Source: Hoeflea sp. 108 (lineage in GTDB: Bacteria > Pseudomonadota > Alphaproteobacteria > Rhizobiales > Rhizobiaceae). Taken from it: a stretch of DNA of 64,000 bases. Below are positions 54,650 to 62,595 of this stretch, one piece after another; position 1 is the first letter of the stretch, and each line of letters starts with the position of its first letter. Made by a program: the position numbers and the translations under genes. Location of the stretch: the NCBI RefSeq assembly GCF_000372965.1, contig NZ_KB890024.1, positions 682,001 to 746,000 on the forward strand, given 5' to 3'. The notes beneath the pieces were generated by a model, which saw only the letters and a list, made by a program, of their open reading frames with translations, was not told the origin of the DNA and ran no database searches.

Positions 54650-56137
54650 ATGACTGAAGCAGCCGATACCGTTGCCGATGCCGGCAAGCAGGCTGAACGC
54701 TCGGTCCCGCTGTCGCGCGGCCTGTCGAGCAAGTTGCTGTTGCTGACCGTTGCCTTCGTGCTTTTCGCCGAAGTCCTGTTCTTCCTGCCGTCGATCTCCT
54801 CGTTCCGTATCCGCTGGCTCGAGGAGCGGCTGGCGACCGCGGCGGCCGTCGCCACCATCCTGGTCCAGGGCGACCCCACGACGCTGTCGCGCTCTGCCCA
54901 GAATGACGTGCTGATGGCCATCGGCGCCAAGGCGATCGCCGTACGTGACGGCGGCGTTTCGCGCCTGCTCGTCGTTTCGGAAATGCCGCCGCAGGTCGAC
55001 GAGCACATCGACATTTCCAACGCCACGGTGCTCGGCTCGATGCCGGCCGCGATCGACACTCTGCTTTTCGGCGGCAGCCGCATGCTGCGCGTCTACGGTC
55101 CGGTCGGCGACAGCACCAAGGAATTCGAGCTTGTGCTGCCCGACTATCGCCTGCACAGGGCCATGCTCGCCAATGCGCGCTATATCGCGGTCGTTTCGCT
55201 GCTGATCTCGCTGTTTACCGCAGCGCTGCTCTATGGCGCCATCGACCGCATCATGATCGGGCCGATCCGCAACATGACGCGTTCGATGCTGACCTTCTCC
55301 GGCGCACCCGACGATCCGGCAGGCGTGATCGTGCCCGAGCCGCGTGCCGACGAGATCGGCGTCGCCGAACGCGAGCTGTCGATGATGCAGGCGCGGCTGC
55401 AGAAGATGCTGAGCGAGCAGAAGCACCTGGCCGATCTCGGCCTCGCCGTGTCCAAGATCAATCATGACATGCGCAACATCCTGGCCTCGGCGCAGCTGAT
55501 GTCAGACCGCTTGCGCGTGGTGAAGGACCCTTCGGTGCAGGCCTTTGCGCCCAAGCTGGTGCGCACGCTCGACCGTGCAGTTGCCTATTCCGAGAACGTG
55601 CTGGCCTATGGCCGTGCGCAGGAGCCGCCGCCGGCACGCCGCCGCCTGCGGCTGCGCCAGCTTGTCGACGACGTCCATGGCCTGCTCGGCCTCGATCCCG
55701 AACAGGGCATCGAATTCTCCAACGCCATCGATTCGGATTTCGAGATCGATGCCGATGCCGACCAGCTGTTTCGGGTTCTGACCAATCTCTGCCGCAACTC
55801 GGTCCAGGCGATGGCTGGCGTCTCCGACAATGCCATCGTCAACCGCCTGACGGTCCAGGCGGAGAGGGAAGGCAGCGTCAGCCGCATCCTGGTTGCCGAC
55901 ACCGGCCCGGGCCTGCCGCAAAAGGCGCGCGAAAACCTCTTTGCCGCCTTCCGCGGCTCGGCCCGCAGCGGCGGCACCGGCCTCGGGCTGGCAATTGCCT
56001 ACGAGCTCGTGCGCGCCCATGGCGGCATGCTCGAGCTGGTCGAAAGTGCTGGCGGCCGCACGGTCTTTGCCGTCTCCATCCCCGACCAGCCGGTGCGGCT
56101 CGACGACGCCCGCAGCAACCTGCGCCGTCCGGCCTGA
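54650..56137 (+). CDS. Orphan membrane sensor histidine kinase
   Basis: Two-component sensor of 495 residues: helix (about 24-46), periplasmic domain (about 47-178), helix (about 180-203), HAMP (about 204-258), dimerisation/phosphoacceptor domain with His272 (KINHDMRN) and an ATPase domain (about 340-485). The ATPase motifs are the N box LTNLCRNSVQA, G1 DTGPGLP and G2 GGTGLGLAIA. No response regulator gene is next to it, so the partner is elsewhere. It is divergent from rpmH. Confidence 0.92.
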   Translation: MTEAADTVADAGKQAERSVPLSRGLSSKLLLLTVAFVLFAEVLFFLPSISSFRIRWLEERLATAAAVATILVQGDPTTLSRSAQNDVLMAIGAKAIAVRDGGVSRLLVVSEMPPQVDEHIDISNATVLGSMPAAIDTLLFGGSRMLRVYGPVGDSTKEFELVLPDYRLHRAMLANARYIAVVSLLISLFTAALLYGAIDRIMIGPIRNMTRSMLTFSGAPDDPAGVIVPEPRADEIGVAERELSMMQARLQKMLSEQKHLADLGLAVSKINHDMRNILASAQLMSDRLRVVKDPSVQAFAPKLVRTLDRAVAYSENVLAYGRAQEPPPARRRLRLRQLVDDVHGLLGLDPEQGIEFSNAIDSDFEIDADADQLFRVLTNLCRNSVQAMAGVSDNAIVNRLTVQAEREGSVSRILVADTGPGLPQKARENLFAAFRGSARSGGTGLGLAIAYELVRAHGGMLELVESAGGRTVFAVSIPDQPVRLDDARSNLRRPA

Positions 56138-56248
56138 CGAAAAAACTTTGCCGGCAGCGGCTTGCAATTCGCAAATCCAGCCGCTAGGTAGCGCCCATCG
56201 CTGCGGTCGATCGGCCGGAGCGTGTTGGCCGTCCAAACGGCCTGTTGC

Positions 56249-56325
56249 GCGCCCGTAGCTCAGCTGGATAGAGCACCAGACTACGAATCTGGGGGTCAGA
56301 GGTTCGAATCCTTTCGGGCGCGCCA
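56249..56325 (+). tRNA. tRNA-Arg (ACG anticodon)
   Basis: 77-nt cloverleaf: acceptor GCGCCCG with CGGGCGC, D arm GCTCAGCTGGATAGAGC, anticodon stem CCAGA/TCTGG enclosing loop CTACGAA (anticodon ACG at 56283-56285), T arm AGAGGTTCGAATCCTTT, discriminator G and encoded CCA. Its 3' 30 nt are overlapped antisense by the serine recombinase gene, which marks it as the likely integration site of the adjoining element. Confidence 0.97.
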
Positions 56326-57954
56326 TTTCAGAACAGAACTATGAACGCCGAACGCCGCCGTTTCTACGCTTGAAGCGGCGACCAACGTTCGCAGCAGTTC
56401 CGACTTCGATCCCATGATGCGAACCTCGTCGTCGGCAACCTCGACACGCTGCGCCAGCGCGCGTAGATGGTCGCGGCGGTAGCCGCCATCGTTGAGCCTG
56501 ATCCGTTCACGGGCTTTGCGGGCAAACCCCTTGAGCATATCGGGGGTGACGCCCTGATTGCCTGAACTATCGAGCGCGAGCTGCGTGCGCTCCGCGTCGG
56601 CGGCGGCTTGATCCCGCAATGCCTTGAGGCTCACCATGCGTTCCTTTGCCATGGCGTCGTCCTTGTCCACCATGCCGGCTTCGATGGCGTCAAAGAGACG
56701 GCCGAGCCGCTGGTCGGCTTCCGTGATTCGCCTTTGAAGCTCGGCAAGATGCTCGCGGCGGCGTTCGGTGCGTTCCTGTCGGCGGTCGATGACGCTGGCA
56801 AGGACGGTTTCCAACCGCTTGGGCAGGAGCAGGCGGTCCCCGATATAATCGGCGACCGTATGGTCCAGCTTGTCCATGGGGATTGTGCGACCCTTGCAGC
56901 CGGTCTTGCCCTGCCGGGCCTTGGTCGAGCAGGTATAGTAGCGGTATGTCGCGCCCGTGCTGCCTTGGCCGGTGCGAAGGGTCATCGCTCCCCCGCACTT
57001 GGCGCAGAAGCAAATGCCGGTCAGGAGCGTCGGGCCGCTGGAGACACGTGCAGGCGTCACCATGGGATTGCGGGACTTGAGGCGGGCTTGCACCGCGTCG
57101 AACGTCTCGCGCTCGATTAGGGGCGGCACCGCCATGATGGCGACCTCGCTCTCCGGCTTCTTCTGGCGGTCCTTGTGCGACCGCGTGTTGAACCTGTGCT
57201 CGCCGATATAGGTGGTGCGGGTCAGGATGGCGTGGATTTGCGCCAGCCCCCACCGGCCGCCGTCGCGGGTAAAGAAACGGCGCTCGTTGAGATAGGTGGC
57301 GATGGCCTTGACACCCATCGCGCCGCGCGTGCCGTCGCCCTCAAGGAACAGGCGATAGATCATCCGCACGGTGTCGGCGTGCAGCGGGTCGATCTCCAGC
57401 TTCTTCTTGGTCTTCGATCCCCGCTGTTCGGCCGCAACGATGCGATAGCCAATAGGCGGCCGCGCGCCATTCCAGAAGCCTTGCCGGGCGTTCTCGTTCA
57501 TGGCGCGCAGGACGTGCTTGGCGTTCTCCTTCGACTGGTATTCGTCGAAAAGGGCCATGATCTGCCGCATCATCTGGTGCATGGGATCGTCGCCCATCTC
57601 CTGCGTGATCGACACCAGCTTGACGCCGTTTTTCGCCAGCTTCCTGACGTAGAACTCCATCTCGAAGTGATCGCGGAAGAAACGAGAGAAGCTATGCACC
57701 ACGACAATATCGAAAGGCGCAGGCTTGGACGTGCCCGCCTCGATCATGCGCTGGAACTCGGGGCGCTTGTCGTTGGTGGCGGTTGCGCCCGGTTCAACGT
57801 AAGTCTCAACGAGCTGGTAGCCGCGTTGCTCGCAATAGGCTTCGCCCTGCCGCTTCTGGTCAGGAATAGAAATGTCATGCTCGGCCTGCCGGGCGGTCGA
57901 GACGCGCAGGTAGAGGGCGGCGCGGGCGGTAACGGTTGGGCTGTGCATGTTCAT
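56296..57954 (-). CDS. Large serine recombinase, probable ICE integrase
   Basis: Serine recombinase of 552 residues. The resolvase domain (about 10-150) has the nucleophile in LYLRVSTARQ (Ser about 19) and VVHSFSRFFRD. A Recombinase domain (about 180-290), a zinc ribbon (about 318-360; CFCAKCGG, then CSTKARQGKTGC) and a coiled coil (about 385-450) follow. The last nine residues, WRARKDSNL, are encoded by the reverse of the tRNA-Arg 3' end, so the frame stops inside the tRNA gene. In an excised circle the C-terminus would therefore change. It overlaps the upstream antitoxin gene by four nt. Confidence 0.92.
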   Translation of the reverse strand: MNMHSPTVTARAALYLRVSTARQAEHDISIPDQKRQGEAYCEQRGYQLVETYVEPGATATNDKRPEFQRMIEAGTSKPAPFDIVVVHSFSRFFRDHFEMEFYVRKLAKNGVKLVSITQEMGDDPMHQMMRQIMALFDEYQSKENAKHVLRAMNENARQGFWNGARPPIGYRIVAAEQRGSKTKKKLEIDPLHADTVRMIYRLFLEGDGTRGAMGVKAIATYLNERRFFTRDGGRWGLAQIHAILTRTTYIGEHRFNTRSHKDRQKKPESEVAIMAVPPLIERETFDAVQARLKSRNPMVTPARVSSGPTLLTGICFCAKCGGAMTLRTGQGSTGATYRYYTCSTKARQGKTGCKGRTIPMDKLDHTVADYIGDRLLLPKRLETVLASVIDRRQERTERRREHLAELQRRITEADQRLGRLFDAIEAGMVDKDDAMAKERMVSLKALRDQAAADAERTQLALDSSGNQGVTPDMLKGFARKARERIRLNDGGYRRDHLRALAQRVEVADDEVRIMGSKSELLRTLVAASSVETAAFGVHSSVLKWRARKDSNL

Positions 57955-58349
57955 GCTTGGCCTCCCATAGCTTTCTTCACTTTGGGGCGGTCGATAAGGG
58001 GCAACGCCAGTTCCACGCGATCATGCACTACCTTGGGTGCGAGCTTGCGCCCATGCCCCGGCTCAAGCCGCACAAGACCGTAGCTCTCCATGGTTTTCAG
58101 GGTGCGTGACAGATTGGAGCCGGCCCGGCCGGTGATTTCCGCCAGTTCCTCCAGTGAGGCCGGGGCTTTCTCGGCGATGATGCGCAGCAGTTCGCGGTTA
58201 CCGGCCGACAGCACCTTGGCAAAGGATTCGGTCGAGGTGAACCACACCTTCGGATCGCTGGGCGCAGGTTTTTCCTCGCCGCGCGCGATCCGCATGGTGC
58301 GGGCCTTCATTTCTTCATAGTCGGCAATCCCGACTTTCAATGTGGTCAT
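57951..58349 (-). CDS. HTH protein, probable TumA-type antitoxin
   Basis: DNA-binding protein of 132 residues with a winged HTH at about 60-100 (LEELAEITGRAGSNLSRTLK) in the style of HVO_A0114/MarR-like domains. It directly follows a DUF6516/TumE-like gene with a four-nt overlap. This gene order, toxin first then HTH antitoxin, defines the TumE/TumA type. It probably represses its own operon, which includes the recombinase. Name by analogy; activity not shown. Confidence 0.82.
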   Translation of the reverse strand: MTTLKVGIADYEEMKARTMRIARGEEKPAPSDPKVWFTSTESFAKVLSAGNRELLRIIAEKAPASLEELAEITGRAGSNLSRTLKTMESYGLVRLEPGHGRKLAPKVVHDRVELALPLIDRPKVKKAMGGQA

Positions 58350-58699
58350 AGGGCACCTCGTTCCTTCAACACCGCGTCCACCGCCTGCCAGAAGTCGGCC
58401 AGCAGCGTGGCCGCATCCTCGTAGGCGTAAGGCTTCACGGTCTGGAGGCGGTGCCGATGGTCCATCGGCTCGCCGCGTCTGCCCCGGCCGACCGGGTGGG
58501 CGTTGTCAAAGCCGACCAGCCGTTCGCCCGAAGGCCCGTGAAGCGTGAGCGAATAATCGAGGCCATGCGGCTTTTCCGGCGAGGCCGGAACGCGGGTGAC
58601 GATGAACTTCACCCAATGGCCGCCCTCGGGGTCGACAAAGAGCATCTGTCCGTCGAGGTCCAGAAGCGTATCGAGGCCCGGATCACGATGCCCGCTCAA
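58346..58699 (-). CDS. DUF6516/TumE-like toxin component
   Basis: Small protein of 117 residues. Recognisable TumE/DUF6516-like parts are VKFIVTRVPASPEKPHGLDYSLTLH (read about 30-54), GFDNAHP and the DHRH segment (about 80) followed by PYAYEDAATLLADFW. The family is the toxic half of toxin-antitoxin loci on plasmids and ICEs. It overlaps both neighbours by four nt, so it is stoichiometrically tied to them. A stabilising role for the element is inferred. Confidence 0.8.
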   Translation of the reverse strand: MSGHRDPGLDTLLDLDGQMLFVDPEGGHWVKFIVTRVPASPEKPHGLDYSLTLHGPSGERLVGFDNAHPVGRGRRGEPMDHRHRLQTVKPYAYEDAATLLADFWQAVDAVLKERGAL

Positions 58700-59013
58700 G
58701 TCTTTTTCCTATCAGTTTGAGATAGGAAATGCAAGCCATCATCCGGCTTTCTCGGGTTCAGGAGTTCGTCGAACACATCGCCGAACCAACGCTCGAACAC
58801 GTCAATCTCAGCCTCGGTGACGGGAATGTTCTCCGGCCAATCGTCGATAACGCGCATCCTCTGTCCGTCCGGGCCGAGAAGCGGCGCGTCGCTGGCTCGC
58901 GTTCGGCCGTCCGGCGTGGGATCGTCGGCATAGTCGAAAAGATCGTCGGGAAGTGGTTCGGGGATCGACTGTCGCGGTCGCCCTTTGCGGGCGCGGCGGC
59001 GCTCTGCGCACAT
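58696..59013 (-). CDS. Small acidic protein of unknown function, first gene of the recombinase operon
   Basis: 105 residues with a basic N-terminus (CAERRRARKGRPRQS) and an acidic remainder (DDLFDYADDPTPDGRT, PVTEAEIDVFERWFGDVFDELL). No domain recognised. AAGGAGG lies just before the ATG at 59013, and the stop overlaps the toxin start by four nt. It opens a four-gene operon ending in the recombinase. Confidence 0.78.
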   Translation of the reverse strand: MCAERRRARKGRPRQSIPEPLPDDLFDYADDPTPDGRTRASDAPLLGPDGQRMRVIDDWPENIPVTEAEIDVFERWFGDVFDELLNPRKPDDGLHFLSQTDRKKT

Positions 59014-59148
59014 GGAATCCTCCTTGGTTCTGGTGGATTCCGGGGCGCTATAGGCCCCGGAATTAGGCGAACCATGGAGGGCAGTCGGCGGCCTGTAGCG
59101 TGCCGCATTTGCGCCTATGCGCTGGCGGCACCCCTGCCGGGATGGGAC

Positions 59149-59370
59149 TCAGTTGGCGGCTCGCCGTGCCTTGGCGAAGCCGCGATCCGTGGCGATGAAG
59201 TGTTGAAGCATCGGAACGATGAGCTTGGCGGGATCGGCAACGGGCTGGCCGCTCTCGCGGGCCAGTACCTCGGCATAGGCGATCAGATCGCGGTGAAGCG
59301 GCGCGGGCAGTTCCACCGTCACCTTGACAGGCTTGTCGTCGGGCAGCGGGCCGAGTTTCAGTTTCGTCAT
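59149..59370 (-). CDS. DUF2274 domain protein
   Basis: 73-residue protein beginning MTKLKLGPLPDDKPVKVTVE, with a ribbon-helix-helix-like C-terminal part (LHRDLIAYAEVLARESG). DUF2274 genes regularly follow trbI in ICEs. Here it starts two nt after the trbI stop. The fold suggests DNA binding and possible control of the trb operon, which is inference. The 135 bp to the next gene contain nothing recognisable. Confidence 0.88.
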   Translation of the reverse strand: MTKLKLGPLPDDKPVKVTVELPAPLHRDLIAYAEVLARESGQPVADPAKLIVPMLQHFIATDRGFAKARRAAN

Positions 59371-59372
59371 GG

Positions 59373-60509
59373 TCAACCTCCTGCCGGCTCGAACACAAGA
59401 TCGCGGGTGACGATGATCCTGACCGGGAAGCCGGGGCGGATCGTCAATGTCGGCGCGACCTGCAACTGGCGTTGGACGATCTGCTGGCCCGCCTGATTGA
59501 CGGTATCCTGAGCGCCGTCGCGGATGGCGCGGATCAGCCGGTCCTCGTCGCTCGTCGCCAGCTCCGTGCCGACCGCGAGCAGCGTGGAGAGGCCAGCCGC
59601 TTTCATCAGATCCCACCAATGATAATCGACGCCATCCTCAAGGCCGGCGTAGCCGCTGGCATCCGCACCCGGCAGGCGCTCCAGAACGATGGAGCGGCCA
59701 CCCGGCAGGATCAGGCGATTCCACACCAGCAACACCCTGCGCTGGCCGAAGGTCACGCCGTCGTCGTATTGGCCGATGATGCGCGTTCCCTGCGGGATCA
59801 AGAGCAGCGAGCCGGTCGGGCTGTCATAGACGTTCTCCGTCACCTGCGCGGTGATCTGGCCCGGTAGGTCGGAACGGATGCCGGTGATGAGCGCGGCCGG
59901 AATCACCGCCCCGGCCTGCAATATCCAGGGCGATGCCGGCGGCGTGACGCGATCCGGGGCGACGGTCTGCCGGTCCACCGGCCCGTTGAGGAAAGCGGCA
60001 TGACGGTTCTGCCCGGCCGCCCCGTCCGGCTGTCCACCGAGGCCAAGACCGGCAAGGCCAGGCATGGCCGTCCCTGCCTGCGATCCCATGCGCGGGCCAG
60101 ATTGGAAAAACACGTTGCTCAAGCGCGCGGCTTCTTCTTCGGCGCGGCGGCGTTCTTCCTCTGGATCGACGGCAGGTGTCGTGATGGCCGGCGTCACGAT
60201 GGGCTGGCCCCGGTTCTGCGCGTCGAGAATGGGACGGCCCAAATCTCCGGGCAGCGCGGGGCCAAGCACCGGCCCCGTATAGTCTCGCGGCAGGCCGGAC
60301 AAGCCGTCCGCTGTGGGGCGGTTCTCGGTCGAATAGAGTTCGTTGCCGCCCGGTCCTGCGTCGCGGGTCTGGAGCGCGTAGATCAGCGCGCCGCCGATGC
60401 CGAGAAGCGCGACCGCGCCGACGCCTGCCAGCATCTTGCGGGACAGGCGCGTGACGCGGGGCGATTCAGCGCGCAGGCGCATGGGGGCTGCGGTTTCGGT
60501 ATCGCTCAT
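59373..60509 (-). CDS. trbI: Conjugal transfer protein TrbI (VirB10-like)
   Basis: Envelope-spanning type IV secretion component of 378 residues. It has a cytoplasmic tail, one helix (about 28-46; MLAGVGAVALLGIGGALIYAL region), a Pro/Arg-rich periplasmic linker (about 60-165) and the VirB10 beta-barrel domain (about 185-378; GTRIIGQYDDGVTFGQRRVL). It overlaps trbG by four nt and belongs to the leftward trb operon. Confidence 0.95.
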   Translation of the reverse strand: MSDTETAAPMRLRAESPRVTRLSRKMLAGVGAVALLGIGGALIYALQTRDAGPGGNELYSTENRPTADGLSGLPRDYTGPVLGPALPGDLGRPILDAQNRGQPIVTPAITTPAVDPEEERRRAEEEAARLSNVFFQSGPRMGSQAGTAMPGLAGLGLGGQPDGAAGQNRHAAFLNGPVDRQTVAPDRVTPPASPWILQAGAVIPAALITGIRSDLPGQITAQVTENVYDSPTGSLLLIPQGTRIIGQYDDGVTFGQRRVLLVWNRLILPGGRSIVLERLPGADASGYAGLEDGVDYHWWDLMKAAGLSTLLAVGTELATSDEDRLIRAIRDGAQDTVNQAGQQIVQRQLQVAPTLTIRPGFPVRIIVTRDLVFEPAGG

Positions 60510-61498
60510 GAGGACGATCCTCCAGTGGTCGCGCTGACCGGCTGGGCGACGGCCTGCGCGGGGTTGGTGCGGACGATCCTGACGACCTGCTGGCGGTTGC
60601 CGCTGCCAAGGCGCAGCTCGGCCGCGCCGAACAGGCGGTCAACGATCAGGACGTTCTGGTGGACGCGGGAATTGACGATCTGCGGTTCGCCGTTCGTGCC
60701 GAGAACGAAGATCGGCGGCATTTCGCCCTGCACGATGCCACGCGGGAAGACGACATAGACGCGCCTGCCGTCATCGAAGACGGAGATCGGTCGCCACGGC
60801 GGGCTGTCGCCTTGCACCTGCAAGGCGTAGCGGTAGTTCCGTGCGGCTTCGGCCGGAATGACTGGCGTGGTCGGGACGCTCTGGCGCTGGCCTGCCGGCG
60901 GCGCGGGATAGGCCCAGGCCACGGAGGGCATGTAGAGCGCTTCCCGCGCGCGCAGCTCGATCATGTAGGTGCGCCGGTCGGTGGTCACGACAAGGTTGGT
61001 CGCAATGTCGGTGCGCGTAGGCTTTACGAGGATATGGACACGGCGGTTCGCACCCGAGCCGGATTCGGTGTCGCCGATGATCCATCGTGTCGTGTCGCCG
61101 GCCGCAATCGGTCCCGCGCCCGTGAGGCTTTCGCCCGGCTCCAGCGTGATATTGGTGATCTGGCCGGGTGCGGCATAGACCTGATAGAGCGCGCCTTCGC
61201 TCCACGGATATATCTGGATCGCGTTATAGTAGCCCTCGCGGCGCGGCTCGACGCGGGCGGCGGCATTGGCGTTCTCGACGCGGCCGGTCGGCGTGCCTGC
61301 GGCGGTGCCGCCGCGCGCCACGTTCCAGGCCGGAGGTACATGCAGCGGCCGGGGTCGGTCATCGGTGGTTGCCGCCTGCACGGCGGGCAGCGGCGGCACA
61401 TCGGCGTCGTAGCTGAATTGCGGCGTCCGGTTGGTGGCGCAGCCTGCCAAAGTAATTGCAAACGCCGTCGCAAAAATCGCATAGGTTAGCGACTTCAG
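60506..61498 (-). CDS. trbG: Conjugal transfer protein TrbG (VirB9-like), native start codon displaced
   Basis: Outer-membrane-complex subunit. From the first family residue (KSLTYAIFATAFAITLAGCA, lipobox LAGC) it would be about 330 residues with an intact VirB9 domain (about 85-325). No ATG, GTG or TTG precedes the signal sequence in frame nearby; the codon at the expected start is CTG (61498-61496). The normal ATG, overlapping the trbF stop, is still present at 61909 but is now separated by a 0.4-kb insertion. The frame stays open far upstream, yet without a plausible start. Expression is probably reduced or lost unless CTG or read-through is used. Confidence 0.85.
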   Translation of the reverse strand: MKSLTYAIFATAFAITLAGCATNRTPQFSYDADVPPLPAVQAATTDDRPRPLHVPPAWNVARGGTAAGTPTGRVENANAAARVEPRREGYYNAIQIYPWSEGALYQVYAAPGQITNITLEPGESLTGAGPIAAGDTTRWIIGDTESGSGANRRVHILVKPTRTDIATNLVVTTDRRTYMIELRAREALYMPSVAWAYPAPPAGQRQSVPTTPVIPAEAARNYRYALQVQGDSPPWRPISVFDDGRRVYVVFPRGIVQGEMPPIFVLGTNGEPQIVNSRVHQNVLIVDRLFGAAELRLGSGNRQQVVRIVRTNPAQAVAQPVSATTGGSSS

Positions 61499-61908
61499 GA
61501 TCAGTAAGGAGGAATCGACAGAATGGATTCTGTGCCGACGATTGTTGCCCGGTATATCGACGCCTACAACAGGATGAATGTTCAGGCGATGCTCGACTGC
61601 CTGTCGGGCGAGGTTCGGTTTATCAACAGATCGAACGGAGAGACGACGAACGAAACGCACGGGATCGAGGCATTCCGCGCGCTGGCGGAACAGGGCGTCC
61701 AGTTGTTTGCTGAAAGAGAACAGACGATCCTCGACTGTATCGCGATAGACGACCGTGCAGCCGTGCGCATCGGCTATCGCGCCAAGGTCAAGACCGACCT
61801 GCCCAATGGCTGGAAGGCCGGGCAGGAGATCGAGATGACGGGCACCTCGTTTTTCATGATCTCCGAGGGAAAGATCAGCGAGGTGATTGATGCAAGCTGA
61901 AGTTTTCA
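61498..61908. mobile_element. Compact single-gene insertion at the trbF/trbG junction
   Basis: The segment carries only the SnoaL-like gene and its ribosome-binding site. Possible flanks are TTCA at 61494-61497 and 61905-61908 (direct repeat) and the inverted ACTTCAG (61492-61498) with CTGAAGT (61897-61903). Neither is long enough to prove a transposition mechanism. No transposase or recombinase gene is inside. Confidence 0.5.
61523..61900 (+). CDS. SnoaL-like (NTF2 superfamily) protein inserted between trbF and trbG
   Basis: Soluble protein of 125 residues with the NTF2-like cone fold: N-terminal helix VARYIDAYNRMNVQAMLDCL, strand VRFINRS, then HGIEAFRAL and the closing FFMISEGKISEVIDAS. 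Such proteins range from polyketide cyclases to binding proteins; the reaction is unknown. AAGGAGG (61506-61512) precedes the ATG. It is the only rightward gene in the conjugation region and interrupts the normal trbF-trbG overlap. Confidence 0.88.
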   Translation: MDSVPTIVARYIDAYNRMNVQAMLDCLSGEVRFINRSNGETTNETHGIEAFRALAEQGVQLFAEREQTILDCIAIDDRAAVRIGYRAKVKTDLPNGWKAGQEIEMTGTSFFMISEGKISEVIDAS

Positions 61909-62595
61909 TTGGCTCATCTCCCGCGACCACGAAATTGCATTGACGTAGATGCCAAGAGGATTGGCGCGCAGTCGCTCGGCATCGCGCGGGGTCTGGATCA
62001 CGATGGTCAGGATGGCGGTCCATCGTTCGGTCGTGGAGAGCTGGCTGTTCTCGTAGTGCCGCTCCACCCACGACACGCGGAAGGAATCCGGCGATGCCCG
62101 GATGACCGATGACACTTCGATGGCGACCTGTTGGCGGCCAACCTTGGTGAAGGGGTCATTGGCGCGGGCGTAGTCGTTCAATGCCGCCGCGCCGCGATCC
62201 GTGGTCCACTCATAGGCGCGAAGCCAGTTCTGGCGGACAATGATCGCGTCGGCCGGGATCGCGCGGACCTGCTCGATGAATCGGCCGAGATGGAAAGCAA
62301 TCTGCGGATCGGTCGGCCGATAGTCGGCATTGGCGGGCGCGACGGTCTGCGCCTGACCGAGATCATCGACTTGCACTACCCACGGCACCACGGTCCCGCG
62401 TGCAGACTGCCAGACCAGCGCCGAGGCGAAGCCCGCCGACAGGATCAGGGAACCAAAGGCCATGAGCCGCCAGTTTCTCGCCTGCACGCGGGCCGAGCCG
62501 ATACGCTCGTCCCACGCCTGCGCGGCCTTCTGATAGGGCGTCTCGGGTTCTGGCGATTTGCCGTAATGGGTGGCTGGTCGTTTGAATATGCTCAT
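61906..62595 (-). CDS. trbF: Conjugal transfer protein TrbF (VirB8-like)
   Basis: Inner-membrane assembly factor of the type IV secretion channel, 229 residues. It has a short cytoplasmic tail, one helix (about 43-63; LMAFGSLILSAGFASALVW) and a periplasmic NTF2-like VirB8 domain (about 70-225; SFRVSWVERHYEN). It overlaps trbL by four nt. Its stop overlaps an ATG (CAATGA) that looks like the original trbG start. Confidence 0.95.
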   Translation of the reverse strand: MSIFKRPATHYGKSPEPETPYQKAAQAWDERIGSARVQARNWRLMAFGSLILSAGFASALVWQSARGTVVPWVVQVDDLGQAQTVAPANADYRPTDPQIAFHLGRFIEQVRAIPADAIIVRQNWLRAYEWTTDRGAAALNDYARANDPFTKVGRQQVAIEVSSVIRASPDSFRVSWVERHYENSQLSTTERWTAILTIVIQTPRDAERLRANPLGIYVNAISWSREMSQ

